Assembly (NCBI GenBank): GCA_965215115.1 | Contig: OZ244050.1 | Span: 2,666,001-2,730,000, forward strand | Source: CALDTK01 sp965215115 | GTDB taxonomy: Bacteria > Bacteroidota > Bacteroidia > Chitinophagales > Saprospiraceae | Reading direction: 5' to 3' | DNA: 64,000 nucleotides | Part shown: piece after piece, positions 16,995 through 26,915 of the stretch | Layout of the letters: each line of letters starts with the position of its first letter | Position numbering within the stretch: position 1 is the first letter of the stretch | Position numbers and translations under genes: made by a program | The notes under the pieces: generated by a model | Database searches by the model: none | What the model saw: the letters and a program-made list of their open reading frames with translations, nothing else | What the model was told of the DNA's origin: nothing

Positions 16995-17085
16995 ACGAAT
17001 CGGCGGGACAAACTATTTATTGAGCTCCCGGCTTGTTAGCTTGGGCACTTATCGACAGGCTCCGAGTAAAGGCCCCCCCGCGCGC

Positions 17086-17580
17086 ATGACATTAGAAGAA
17101 GGCAAAGAGAAGTTCATCCAGACCTGGGGCACGGTGGGCTCGGAGTGGGGCGTCAACCGGACGATGGCGATGATCCACGCGCTGTTGCTCGTGAGTCCGG
17201 AGCCGTTGAGCGCCGAGGAGGTCATGGAGCAGCTCAACATCAGTCGCGGGAACGCCAACATGAACCTGCGCGCGCTGATCGACTGGGGTCTGGTGTACAA
17301 GGCCCTCAAGCCCGGCGAGCGGCGTGACTTCTTCGAGGCCGAGAAGGACATGTACAAGGTCATCAAGGCGGTCATCGTGCAGCGCAAGAAGCGCGAGCTG
17401 GAGCCGCTGTTGCGGGTGTTGGATGAGTTGGGCAAGGTGGGCGGCCACAGCGACGAGGAGCGGCAGTTCGCAGAGGTGATCAAGGATATCAAGCTCTTTA
17501 GCGGGAAGGCGGATTCGGCGTTGGATGCGCTGGTGAACTCGAATGCGGACTGGCTGGTGAGTCGGGTGATGCGGATGTGA
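17086..17580 (+). CDS. GbsR/MarR-like winged-helix transcriptional regulator
   Basis: The 164-residue product carries a winged helix (about residues 25-90: VNRTMAMIHALLLVSPEPLSA, EEVMEQLNISRGNANMNLRAL, WGLVYKALKPGERRDFFEAE) and a C-terminal helical half, as in GbsR-type repressors. I chose the ATG at 17086 because it gives MTLEEGKEKFIQTWG, the usual start; the longer frame upstream is not conserved. Its target cannot be read from the sequence. It is followed by 400 bases without a gene. Confidence 0.88.
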   Translation: MTLEEGKEKFIQTWGTVGSEWGVNRTMAMIHALLLVSPEPLSAEEVMEQLNISRGNANMNLRALIDWGLVYKALKPGERRDFFEAEKDMYKVIKAVIVQRKKRELEPLLRVLDELGKVGGHSDEERQFAEVIKDIKLFSGKADSALDALVNSNADWLVSRVMRM

Positions 17581-17980
17581 CGCGGCTCCGCCGCTGGTGA
17601 CGGCCTGCGGCTTGGTTGTGATGGCCTGCGGCCCGGGGTCGTAGGTCACAGGCTTTCTTGAGATCTTAGGGGGTTATTGGCGGGGTGGGTTTTTTTTGAC
17701 CGGACTTGTTCGACCCCGGGTTACTCGTGGTTCGACCCCTCTGGGGTCGCTAACGCCCTCGGCTAGCGTCGCCTAATACGACGTCGTAGGTACCGGGCGC
17801 GTGAGTCGACGGCGCAGACGCTCCATCAGGCGCAGCCGGTCCAGCGTCCATCAGGCGCAGCCGGTCTCTAAGTCCTCTTTAACGACTTGTCGTAAGCTCG
17901 CATTAAAGCGGGGGGGTCGGTGTAGCAAAGCTTGGTGGGGGGGCGTCTTGGGGGGGAACAGACTTTTTCCTGACCCTCTA
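17581..17980. other. Intergenic region with short repeats, no gene seen
   Basis: The 400 bases hold a near-duplicate GGCCTGCGGC pair (17602-17632), and a 25-base-period direct repeat whose units TCCATCAGGCGCAGCCGGTC start at 17822 and 17847. Two GTTCGACCCC-like stretches occur around 17708 and 17731. Frames across the region are low in quality. It probably carries the regulatory region of the secreted-protein gene at 17981. Confidence 0.6.
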
Positions 17981-18793
17981 ATGCACCACACCGTGAAAAC
18001 CCTCACCACTTCCGCCCTTGCCCTCTCGCTCTTCTTGGGGGCTAGCCTCGATGCCGCCGCGCAGTATTCGCGCAAGGATTACCCGAGTTCGCGGACTTCG
18101 AGCCGTACGACGACGGAGCCGGCGGCGAGCGGCTCGACGACCGCCACCACGCCCTCGCGAAACAGTCCCCGCGTCGAGCGGGAGACGGTTGAGGCCAAAC
18201 CCGCGCCCGCGGAGGTTTCCGCCCGGAGCTACCCACGGGAGTCGACGAGCCCGAGCCGGACGAGCTCGCGGACGACGACCCGCGGGACGAGCGCACCGAC
18301 GCAGCCCCGCTACGAGAGCCCGCCCACGACGGTCTACCGACGCACGACCACCACGACCCGCCCACAGCGGCCCATTGGCTACGCCCGCGTCATCTACTAC
18401 GGCGGCCTCGACCGCTTCGAGCGCCGCAACCTCCAGGCTCGCCTCGAGCGCCGCGCCGAGGAGGTCGGGCAGTGGGACTACGATCTCGACGCCTGGGAGG
18501 CCGACCTCTACGGCCGCGACTACCGCCGCCGGGATCGCTACGATCCGTACTACGGCTACAACACGGCGCGTCTGCTGTCGGAGCGCGAACTGTGCGACTG
18601 GAGCGACCGCCTCGACGACGCCACCCGCATTCTCCTGGATCGGGAGCAGCGCCTGGCCAATTACGAGAACAATCGCTACCGGACTAGGGGCAACGGCAAC
18701 AGCAATGGTAATGGCAACCGCGGGCGGGGGCGCGGCAATGGTAATGGCAACGGTAACCCGAACGCCGGCGGGATGTGCCCTCCGGGGTGGTAG
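17981..18793 (+). CDS. Secreted low-complexity protein (Ser/Arg/Thr-rich N-half, Gly-Asn-rich tail)
   Basis: The 270-residue product has a clear signal peptide (about residues 1-27, ending DAAAQ), a Ser/Arg/Thr/Pro-rich disordered half (about 28-125) with repeated SRTSSRTTT blocks, and a structured segment (about 128-225) rich in Tyr and Arg (RVIYYGGLDRFERRNLQARL, LDDATRILLDREQRLANYEN). A glycine-asparagine-arginine tail follows (GNGNSNGNGNRGRGRG) and ends in CPPGW. I do not recognise the family. The structured part may form a helical hairpin; the tail may be an adhesive or nucleic-acid-binding segment. The ATG at 17981 directly starts the signal peptide. Confidence 0.7.
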   Translation: MHHTVKTLTTSALALSLFLGASLDAAAQYSRKDYPSSRTSSRTTTEPAASGSTTATTPSRNSPRVERETVEAKPAPAEVSARSYPRESTSPSRTSSRTTTRGTSAPTQPRYESPPTTVYRRTTTTTRPQRPIGYARVIYYGGLDRFERRNLQARLERRAEEVGQWDYDLDAWEADLYGRDYRRRDRYDPYYGYNTARLLSERELCDWSDRLDDATRILLDREQRLANYENNRYRTRGNGNSNGNGNRGRGRGNGNGNGNPNAGGMCPPGW

Positions 18794-18932
18794 CGGCTGC
18801 GCGGCTCGGATCCGAATACGCGGGGCTGGCTCGGCGGGTGAGTTTTCCGCGGCGCTCACGCTGCTCACCACCGAGGCCCCAACCCCAGTGCGTCGCTGCC
18901 ATTCATATGGCGCACCTACGGCGCTCTTGGTA

Positions 18933-18947
18933 GGCTTTCGCCAAAAC
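18933..18947 (-). repeat. Dispersed hairpin element, intergenic exact copy
   Basis: Exact GTTTTGGCGAAAGCC on the minus strand, between the secreted low-complexity gene and the terminator at 18984-19018. Confidence 0.9.
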
Positions 18948-18983
18948 GTACCCCGTCTGAACCCCAAAGCTCTCTGTGATTCC

Positions 18984-19018
18984 GTCCCCGTCGGCCAGTG
19001 TGTCGGCGGGGATTTTTT
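18984..19018 (+). terminator. Probable intrinsic terminator
   Basis: A GC-rich hairpin (CCCCGTCGGC... paired with ...GTCGGCGGGG, imperfect inner stem) is followed by ATTTTTTG. It lies about 190 bases after the secreted low-complexity gene and would also insulate the convergent hydrolase gene. Confidence 0.6.
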
Positions 19019-19054
19019 GTGGAAGCTGCGTGATCGTCGCGCTCGTGTGGAGGA

Positions 19055-19828
19055 TTAGGCGATCGGGTTGACCTCCGCGAGGAAGGCGTCGAGGATTTCG
19101 TTGAAACGCGCCGGGTGCTCCATCATCGGGGCGTGACCGCACTGGTCGACCCACTCGAGGCGGGAGTTGGGGAGGAGCTCGTGGAACTTCTCGCCGACGA
19201 AGGGCGGGGTGACGGTGTCCTGGCGACCCCAGACCAGGAGCACCGGCTGGCGGATGTTGCCGAGCTTGTCGGTGAGGTTGTGGCGCACGGCGCTCTTCGC
19301 GGTCATGACGACGCGCAGGGCCTTCTCGCGGTTGGTGGTGATCTCGAAGACCTCGTCGATGAGTTCGACGGTGGCCGTGGCGGGGTCGTAGAAGACGTCG
19401 CCGACCTTTTTGTTGATGTAGTCGCGGTCGCCGCGCTTCGGGAAGCCCGTCCCCATGGCGCTCTCGAACAGGCCCGAGGAGCCGGTGAGGGTGAGGCTGC
19501 GGACGCGTTCGGGACTGCGCAACGTGTAGAGTTGGGCGATGTGACCGCCGAGGCTGTTGCCGAGGAGGTTGACGTTGGTGAGGTTGCGGGTTTTGGCGAA
19601 AGCCGTCACGAAGTCGAGCAGGCCCCCGAGGCCGGTCTCGCGGATGGACAGTTCGTAGACCGGGAGCATCGGCACGACCACGTTGTAGCGCTTGCCGAAG
19701 TGCGAGATGATGCCCTCGAAATTGCTGAGCGCGCCGAAGAGGCCGTGGAGGAGCATGAGGACCGGCCCCTCGCCGGCGCTTTCGATAAATCTGAACTGGC
19801 CGTCGGTCTTGATGTCGTACTTGGCCAT
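19055..19828 (-). CDS. Alpha/beta-fold hydrolase
   Basis: The 257-residue product shows the oxyanion strand VLMLLHGLFGALSNFEG, the nucleophile elbow LLGNSLGGHIAQL (Ser near residue 100), the acid in LVWGRQDTVTPP and the catalytic His in QCGHAPMMEHP. The substrate is unknown; such enzymes include esterases and ring-cleavage hydrolases. The ATG at 19828 matches the conserved N-terminus MAKYDIKTDGQFRFIESAG. A TACCTTCG box lies 19-26 bases upstream (19847-19854, minus strand). An exact element copy (19590-19604) codes for AFAKT. Confidence 0.92.
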   Translation of the reverse strand: MAKYDIKTDGQFRFIESAGEGPVLMLLHGLFGALSNFEGIISHFGKRYNVVVPMLPVYELSIRETGLGGLLDFVTAFAKTRNLTNVNLLGNSLGGHIAQLYTLRSPERVRSLTLTGSSGLFESAMGTGFPKRGDRDYINKKVGDVFYDPATATVELIDEVFEITTNREKALRVVMTAKSAVRHNLTDKLGNIRQPVLLVWGRQDTVTPPFVGEKFHELLPNSRLEWVDQCGHAPMMEHPARFNEILDAFLAEVNPIA

Positions 19829-20044
19829 AGGTGCGCTTTGCCCGGCCGAAGGTATTCGCCCGGGACGTAAGGCGGGGCGGGGCGTCCCGCGGCGGACGCG
19901 CACGGGTCTCGGTAGGGTTCGCGCGGCTGAGTATTGTAGCGTCTCGTGAAGCCTTGGTGTCGAAAGTGGCCTAACCAAGTGGGCGAGAACGGCGTTTTGC
20001 GTAAGTTTCCTCCGAATCAGCTAAGTTTTACGTATCTAAGTCCC

Positions 20045-20548
20045 ATGTCCAACACTACACCCCCCCGCGCGACCTCCTCCCACAGCACCAAGCCCTCCTC
20101 CGACTACGATAGGGGCGGGGTGGTGCGCGATCGGTCGATCTTCTCGGCGACGCGCTCGACGCTGTCCGAACAGGGCGAGGCCAGGGCGGCGGCGGAGGGC
20201 GAGACCCTGCTGCAGCGACTGCCCTCGGCGGCGCAGGCGCTGCGCTACGAGGCGGTGCTCGATGCGTTTAGTCACATGGGCAAGGAGGTGATCATCGAGG
20301 AGTTCCGCGACTACGCCTCGGCGCGCAACCCGGTGCCGTTTGCGTGCGTGCGGCCCGTGGACGGTGACCACCTGGAGGTCGGGATCGCGCTGGACGCGAG
20401 CGAGGACGAGATGCTGACGGCCTGCGAGGGGCAGTGGGTGAGCAAGTCGATCAAGTCGAAGTTTCGGCTCGGGAACAATGAGCCGATCAGTGGCGGGCAG
20501 TTGCGGTTGATTCGGCTGTCGAGCCGGGCGGTGGCGATCGGGAAGTAA
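20045..20548 (+). CDS. Conserved protein with DUF5655-like domain
   Basis: The 167-residue product has a disordered Ser/Thr-rich N-terminus (about 1-35), then a domain with helix LRYEAVLDAFSHMGKEVIIEEFRDYASARN and strands PFACVRPVDGDHLEVGIALD, and a basic C-terminal helix and strand (SKSIKSKFRLGNN, GQLRLIRLSSRAVAIGK). This layout fits DUF5655, which is of unknown function. The ATG at 20045 begins the first plausible protein; the longer frame upstream is poor. It converges on treS 30 bases downstream. Confidence 0.7.
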   Translation: MSNTTPPRATSSHSTKPSSDYDRGGVVRDRSIFSATRSTLSEQGEARAAAEGETLLQRLPSAAQALRYEAVLDAFSHMGKEVIIEEFRDYASARNPVPFACVRPVDGDHLEVGIALDASEDEMLTACEGQWVSKSIKSKFRLGNNEPISGGQLRLIRLSSRAVAIGK

Positions 20549-20577
20549 GTAAGTGTTGAAGGGGGAGAGCCGCCCCA

Positions 20578-22257
<1,680 letters not shown>

Positions 22258-22416
22258 GGGCGGACAATTTAGGGGGAAAGCGTAAACGGGGCTGGCTGTG
22301 TTCGGGGTGGGCTTCGAAATCGTGCGGAGGCAAAGATGTAGGTACGGATAAGACTTCGGGAGATTAAGTCCCGGCGCTGCAAATTCGGCCTCCGACAGGC
22401 GCCGCCGGTCCGGCCC

Positions 22417-22424
22417 TACCTTCC
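22417..22424 (+). promoter_or_regulatory. -7-like box abutting the DUF819 start
   Basis: TACCTTCC ends six bases before the ATG at 22431, so a transcript from it would be leaderless or nearly so. No clear -33 element is visible. Confidence 0.35.
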
Positions 22425-22430
22425 CGCGCT

Positions 22431-23807
22431 ATGGCTCCAGTGTTTACGAATGACGCGGTGGTGCTCGGGATCCTGATCGTGACCCTGGCCCTCGTGTTCA
22501 CGGCCGAGCGGCGGTTCCCGGCGGTGTTCAAGTTCCTGCCGGCGCTGCTGCTGTGCTACTTCATCCCGGCCCTCCTACACGACCCGCTCCACCTCATCGC
22601 GCCGCACTGGTACACGCCGGAGCTGTGGCCTGTTTTGGCGGAAGCCGGTATCTCGCTTCCGCAAAACGCCAGCTTCGCGGAGGTCCAGGAGGCAATCAGT
22701 GCGGCGGGGCTGTCGAAGGACGACTTCGCGGCCTACGAACGCGGGTCGAGCCTGTACTTCATGGCCTCGCGGTATTTGCTGCCGGCGGCGCTGGTGTTGC
22801 TGTGCCTGTCGATTGACCTAAAGGCAGTGATCAACCTCGGTCCGAAGGCGCTGATCATGTTTTTTGCGGCAACCCTCGGGATCGTGCTCGGGGGGCCAGT
22901 GGCGCTCGTCATCGCGACGACGCTCTTCCCGGGGGCCTTCGTCGTGACGCCGGACGAGCTGTGGCGCGGGCTCTCGACGATCGCCGGGAGTTGGATCGGC
23001 GGCGGCGCGAATCAGACGGCGATGCGGGAGATTTACGAGGTGCCGGACGGGCTGTTCGCGAGCATGGTGGTCGTGGACATCATCGTGGCGAACATCTGGC
23101 TGGCGTTCCTGCTCTACGGCGCGGGGCAGGCCGAGCGCGTGGACCGGTGGCTGCGGGCCGACTCCAGCGCGATCGAGGACCTGAAGCGCCGCGTGGCCGA
23201 CTACCAGGCGTCGGTGCTGAAGGTGCCGACGACGTACGAGACGTTTGCGTTGTTGGCCGTCGCGTTCGGGGCGGTGGCGGCCTCGCACGCGCTGGCGGAC
23301 GTGGTGGCGCCCTGGGTAGCGGGTTTTGGCGAAAGCCTCAAGACCTACGGCCTCACGAGTCTGGCGTCGGGCTTCTTCTGGCTGGTGGTGTTCGCGACGA
23401 CGCTGGGCTTGCTGGCCTCCTTCACGTCACTGCGGCGGCTGGAGGGCGTGGGGGCGAGTCGGTGGGGCGCGGTGATGATCTATATTCTGGTGGCCACGAT
23501 CGGGATGGAGATGAACGTCTCGGAGGCGATCTCGAAGCCGGCGCTGTTTGCGGTGGGGGCCATCTGGATGCTGGTGCACATCACGGTGCTGCTGGCGGTG
23601 GCGAAGCTGATTCGGGCGCCCTTTTTCTTCGTGGCGGTGGGGTCGCAGGCCAATGTGGGTGGGGCGGCGAGTGCGCCGGTGGTGGCGACGGCGTTTAGTC
23701 CGAGTCTGGCGCCGGTGGGGGTGCTGCTGGCGGTGCTGGGGTATGCGGTGGGGACGTACGGGGCTATCCTTTGTGCTACTTTGATGCGGGGGGTAGTGGG
23801 GGGGTGA
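22431..23807 (+). CDS. DUF819-family multi-pass membrane protein
   Basis: The 458-residue product has about eleven hydrophobic segments and the family marks LPALLLCYFIPALLHDP, DLKAVINLGPKALIMFFAATLGIVLGGP, SWIGGGANQTAMREIY and VGSQANVGGAASAPVVATAF. The two GGGANQ/GSQANVGG-type motifs are typical of DUF819, whose function is unknown and may be transport. The ATG at 22431 follows a -7-like box. A periplasmic or cytoplasmic loop carries an inverted element pair (22632-22646 and 22654-22667, VLAEAGISLPQN); a further exact copy lies at 23323-23337 (FGES). Confidence 0.92.
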   Translation: MAPVFTNDAVVLGILIVTLALVFTAERRFPAVFKFLPALLLCYFIPALLHDPLHLIAPHWYTPELWPVLAEAGISLPQNASFAEVQEAISAAGLSKDDFAAYERGSSLYFMASRYLLPAALVLLCLSIDLKAVINLGPKALIMFFAATLGIVLGGPVALVIATTLFPGAFVVTPDELWRGLSTIAGSWIGGGANQTAMREIYEVPDGLFASMVVVDIIVANIWLAFLLYGAGQAERVDRWLRADSSAIEDLKRRVADYQASVLKVPTTYETFALLAVAFGAVAASHALADVVAPWVAGFGESLKTYGLTSLASGFFWLVVFATTLGLLASFTSLRRLEGVGASRWGAVMIYILVATIGMEMNVSEAISKPALFAVGAIWMLVHITVLLAVAKLIRAPFFFVAVGSQANVGGAASAPVVATAFSPSLAPVGVLLAVLGYAVGTYGAILCATLMRGVVGG

Positions 23808-23846
23808 GTGTTGCGGGGCACGTCGTTGGGGCGCGGCTTGTGGGGG

Positions 23847-23861
23847 GGCTTTCGCCAAAAC
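23847..23861 (-). repeat. Dispersed hairpin element, intergenic exact copy
   Basis: Exact GTTTTGGCGAAAGCC on the minus strand, 40 bases after the DUF819 stop and just before the terminator at 23873-23904. Confidence 0.9.
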
Positions 23862-23872
23862 ACTATGTGAGA

Positions 23873-23904
23873 AAGCCTCTCGGGCGCGTGGGCCCGAGAG
23901 GCTT
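23873..23904. terminator. Bidirectional terminator hairpin between convergent genes
   Basis: A perfect 12-bp stem (AAGCCTCTCGGG and its complement) with an eight-base loop lies between the convergent DUF819 and hsp20 genes. Its A/T ends are short (AAGCC/GGCTTCTT), but the stem strength and position support termination in both directions. Confidence 0.75.
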
Positions 23905-23934
23905 CTTAGGTGGCTCTGTGGTGTGCGGGAAGGG

Positions 23935-24567
23935 TTATTGCTGGTTCGTGGAGCCGGATTGGGTGCCGTTGGAGGCTTGGTCTGCGGTGGCGAGTTCGGG
24001 CTCGTTGGACTGGGCACCGGAGCTGGCGTTGGTGCCGGAGTTGGAGTTAGCGTTGGCGCCGTCGGAATTGCTGGGTGCGCTCGAGCCGATCTCGATCGTG
24101 CGGCGCTTCGGACCGCTTTCCTCCTCGCTCATCTTGGGGAGCCTGAGCTTGAGGATGCCGTCTTCGTAGGTGGCCGAGATCTGGTCGTCCTTGACGTTGG
24201 TCGGGAGCTGGAAGCGGCGCTCGAAGCTGCTGTAGGAGAACTCGCGCCGGTGGAAGCCGGACTGGTCGTCCCCGCTCTGGCTCTCGGACTTGGTCTCGGC
24301 GCTGATCGTGAGGACGTCGTCTTCGACGTCGACGCGGAAGGCGTCGCGCTGCATCCCGGGGGCCGCGACCTGGATCTCGAAGTCGCCGTCGTTCTCGCGG
24401 ACGTTGACGGCCGGGAGGCTGGAGTTCGGCGAGCTCTGGTTCTGGGAGGCGCGCAGGCTCCCGCCGTAGGGGTTCATGCCGAAGAAGCGCTCGAGTTGCT
24501 GGTTGAAGAAGTCGTCCATCGCGTGGGACGTGCCGCCGTAGTAGCGGCTGGGGCTGCGGGTGGGCAT
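23935..24567 (-). CDS. Small heat-shock protein (Hsp20/alpha-crystallin family)
   Basis: The 210-residue product has the alpha-crystallin domain at about residues 50-145 (VNVRENDGDFEIQVAAPGMQRDAFRVDVEDDVLTI, FSYSSFERRFQLP, ISATYEDGILKLRLPK). It is an ATP-independent holdase chaperone. The C-terminal tail of about 55 residues is unusually long and rich in Asn, Ser, Gly and Gln (SNSDGANANSNSGTNASSG), and I see no clear IxI/V anchor after TIEIG. The ATG at 24567 gives PTRSPSRYYGG. The gene borders the AT-richer segment that starts upstream of it. Confidence 0.93.
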   Translation of the reverse strand: MPTRSPSRYYGGTSHAMDDFFNQQLERFFGMNPYGGSLRASQNQSSPNSSLPAVNVRENDGDFEIQVAAPGMQRDAFRVDVEDDVLTISAETKSESQSGDDQSGFHRREFSYSSFERRFQLPTNVKDDQISATYEDGILKLRLPKMSEEESGPKRRTIEIGSSAPSNSDGANANSNSGTNASSGAQSNEPELATADQASNGTQSGSTNQQ

Positions 24568-25196
24568 GGTAGGGAGGTTTTTGTGATTGGTTTGTTAGGA
24601 TAATGTCTGGGAGGTGGGGGTAGGTTCGGTGGGGGGGTGGAAATTGGGCGAAACCGACGGCACGCTCTTAGCTGCGGCGGCGGCGGCTTGGCCAACCTTG
24701 GCGATCCCCCTGGACCTAGAGGCGACAGGGCGCACGCACACAATGCTCAACCAAAGTAGAACCACGCAAAATATTGACAATCAATTTGTTAGGCCATTTG
24801 ACACAGAGGTGCTCCCAGGACACGGATACAACGGGCAGACAACATTAGCTCGCCTAATTGCCTGATAATGAGCGGAATGAAGCGTGCGGCACTGGAAAGT
24901 TGGTGGAGGTGTGAATACAACGGGCAAACAACATCCAATTACCTAAATGTCTGATAATGAGTCGAATGAGGGGCGAGGCGTTGCCGAAATGATAGGGGTG
25001 TGAATACAACGGGCAAACAACAGTGGGCAGGCTAAATTACTGATTATCAGTAGGTTAAGGAGGATGAACTAGGTTAGGTCGCCTCAGAGTGAATACAACA
25101 GCCAAGCTACCGCAAGCGCTCAATGCGGAGATCAGAACCGACGTAGCCTGCGGATCGGAGCTGGACGGAGGCGACCACTCCAAAGCTCATAGCCTA
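24568..25196. repeat. Intergenic region with an 89-bp degenerate tandem repeat (about 3.3 copies)
   Basis: Box A (GTGTGAATACAACGGGCAAA and close variants) recurs with its ATACAAC core at 24826, 24915, 25004 and 25093, exactly 89 bases apart. Box B (CTGATAATGAG, once CTGATTATCAG) recurs at 24862, 24951 and 25040, again 89 apart. Sequence between the boxes is variable. The region is AT-richer than its surroundings. No convincing gene is seen; the short frames here cross the repeats. Possible roles are an array of regulator sites, tandem small RNAs or ends of an integrated element. Confidence 0.8.
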
Positions 25197-26663
25197 TCAC
25201 GCAAAGAATGGCACGTACTTCATTGCGCGGTTGCCGGCCTGAGGATCATAGGGTTTTATCAAATTTCGAATTAAAGCCTCACGTAGTAACCTAGATATCT
25301 GCGTCGTCATGTCGCTCTGGAGACCAAAACGTTCACGTAGGGTTGTGTTAGTGCAATAGTCGTTCTGAATATACTTCAGCACGGTATGAAAATAACAAGC
25401 GCGGACTTTCTCTTCGATGTTCATTGCGTCAAACGGTTTTCGTGAAAATATTTTGACCACCATGTTCTGGCCAGAAACTTCGAACAGAGGAGCTGGTAGG
25501 TTATAAACCTCTGTTTGAATGACCACTTTATCGACACCCGTGCCTTCTTCTTCACATATTTTCATTTCTCGCATTCGCTTAGCTAATTTCTCGTTTCTAG
25601 AAACGGGAGCACTGTCGAGAATCCGAGTAACGTCGACGAGCGGCTGGCCAGGATTAGAAAATTCAATTCGATTAGTAAAGATTGTAATCTGAGGTCCGGT
25701 GCCCCGTAGAGTAAAATCCTGGTGGATGAGGAGATTCGCAGTTAACTCACGAATAGCGACATCCGGATACTTAAGTATGGTCTCTAAATAAGCTTCGCCA
25801 ACTACTTCGTTCGCTCCCGATAGAAAATGAATTTGTTGAATCAGACCTTCGAATCCTGCCGCATAGCCCGCTGTAATCAAAGGCTCGATCTTGGGTGCAT
25901 CCCTCGATATTCCGCCATAAGCTGATAGCCTCACGGTTTTCCGCGATAAGGATGGAAACTCATTCAGATCTTTCGCAAACAAGGCTGCCCCAAGGTTGGT
26001 TATCGACCAGTTACCGATTTCGGAAGGCATTATCAATCCTCGGTCCAACAAGTCTTTGGCTATTTCCGCGCCTTTGGATGGTCGATTTTTTCGATACAAT
26101 CGATAGAAAGCTTCTAGGTCTAAAAGTGCCACAACCTTTGGCAGCGAGCAGTTTTCTGTAGCCGCGCCATCTTCAAAGTTTTTGCTGAGTAGTTTTGTCC
26201 ATAGCCTGGACTCAAAATTATCGAAATCTGTTAGGCGGGGCGTCGTTTCCCCGACCCGAATGTATGGCACGTCGTCAAATTTTGTGGGCGATCCAAAGGC
26301 AGCTTGTATCTTGAGTCCTACAATATTTCTGCCATCCAAGTCATGAGCAGAAAATTCTATAAATATATCTTTTCCGATTTTACTGTTTAGCCAGATCTCA
26401 AGCGGCTGATTACCCTTTTTGGCCTTGTTGTAGTTGAAAGTCGTACCAACCATTTCTCTTGTGTTGTCGGCGATGCCCCAAAAGATATAACCCGAAGCCT
26501 TGTCTTGCATGGCTGCACCATTCGACAGCGCAGATATAAGCTTGCCAATCATCTCCGGAGTGTCATTATTATGCTTAAACTCCAGCCATGGAAGCTCATC
26601 CTTCATAGTAAGCACATACTGCAACATGCTCGTGAAATGATCTTTGTCCTTAAAGTCTCCCAT
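25197..26663 (-). CDS. AlbA/Schlafen-like ATP-binding protein, AT-rich, probably acquired
   Basis: The 488-residue product has an N-terminal AlbA_2/Schlafen-type domain (about 20-150: LPWLEFKHNNDTPEMIGKLISALSN, YIFWGIADNTREMVGT) and a C-terminal GHKL-type ATPase fragment (about 300-390: YPDVAIRELTANLLIHQDF, IEFSNPGQPLVDV, EEEGTGVDKVVIQ). A winged helix follows near the end. This domain pair is common in predicted regulators and defence proteins. Base and codon use are clearly AT-richer than in flanking genes, and no dispersed element lies in it. It sits next to tandem repeats and a restriction enzyme, so transfer as a defence gene is likely. Its activity is unknown. Confidence 0.85.
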   Translation of the reverse strand: MGDFKDKDHFTSMLQYVLTMKDELPWLEFKHNNDTPEMIGKLISALSNGAAMQDKASGYIFWGIADNTREMVGTTFNYNKAKKGNQPLEIWLNSKIGKDIFIEFSAHDLDGRNIVGLKIQAAFGSPTKFDDVPYIRVGETTPRLTDFDNFESRLWTKLLSKNFEDGAATENCSLPKVVALLDLEAFYRLYRKNRPSKGAEIAKDLLDRGLIMPSEIGNWSITNLGAALFAKDLNEFPSLSRKTVRLSAYGGISRDAPKIEPLITAGYAAGFEGLIQQIHFLSGANEVVGEAYLETILKYPDVAIRELTANLLIHQDFTLRGTGPQITIFTNRIEFSNPGQPLVDVTRILDSAPVSRNEKLAKRMREMKICEEEGTGVDKVVIQTEVYNLPAPLFEVSGQNMVVKIFSRKPFDAMNIEEKVRACYFHTVLKYIQNDYCTNTTLRERFGLQSDMTTQISRLLREALIRNLIKPYDPQAGNRAMKYVPFFA

Positions 26664-26915
26664 TGGTCAATTGCTAGGTTGAAAATGCTTCTCGTGTTTC
26701 AATCTATCTAAACACCGCCCCCATGCCACCGCATTCACCCCCGCCCCACATCCAAAAGCCCAAGCACCGGCGTCGAGCTAGATGCGTCCAGCACCGCGCT
26801 GGCGCCCAAAGATAATCGCTCGCTCAGTAGACACTGGTAATAGGTCGGGGGTCGAGAGTCGGGAGCTTAGGGTGTACAGTTGAGGAGCCTTCGCCAAAAC
26901 GCGCTTCTGCCAGCC
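26664..26915. other. Intergenic region with a degenerate dispersed element
   Basis: The 252 bases between two minus-strand genes hold a degenerate element copy at 26887-26900 (GTTTTGGCGAAGGC, one base short in the loop or stem). I see no gene, terminator or promoter with confidence. The AT-rich composition of the AlbA-like gene ends near 26720. Confidence 0.5.
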
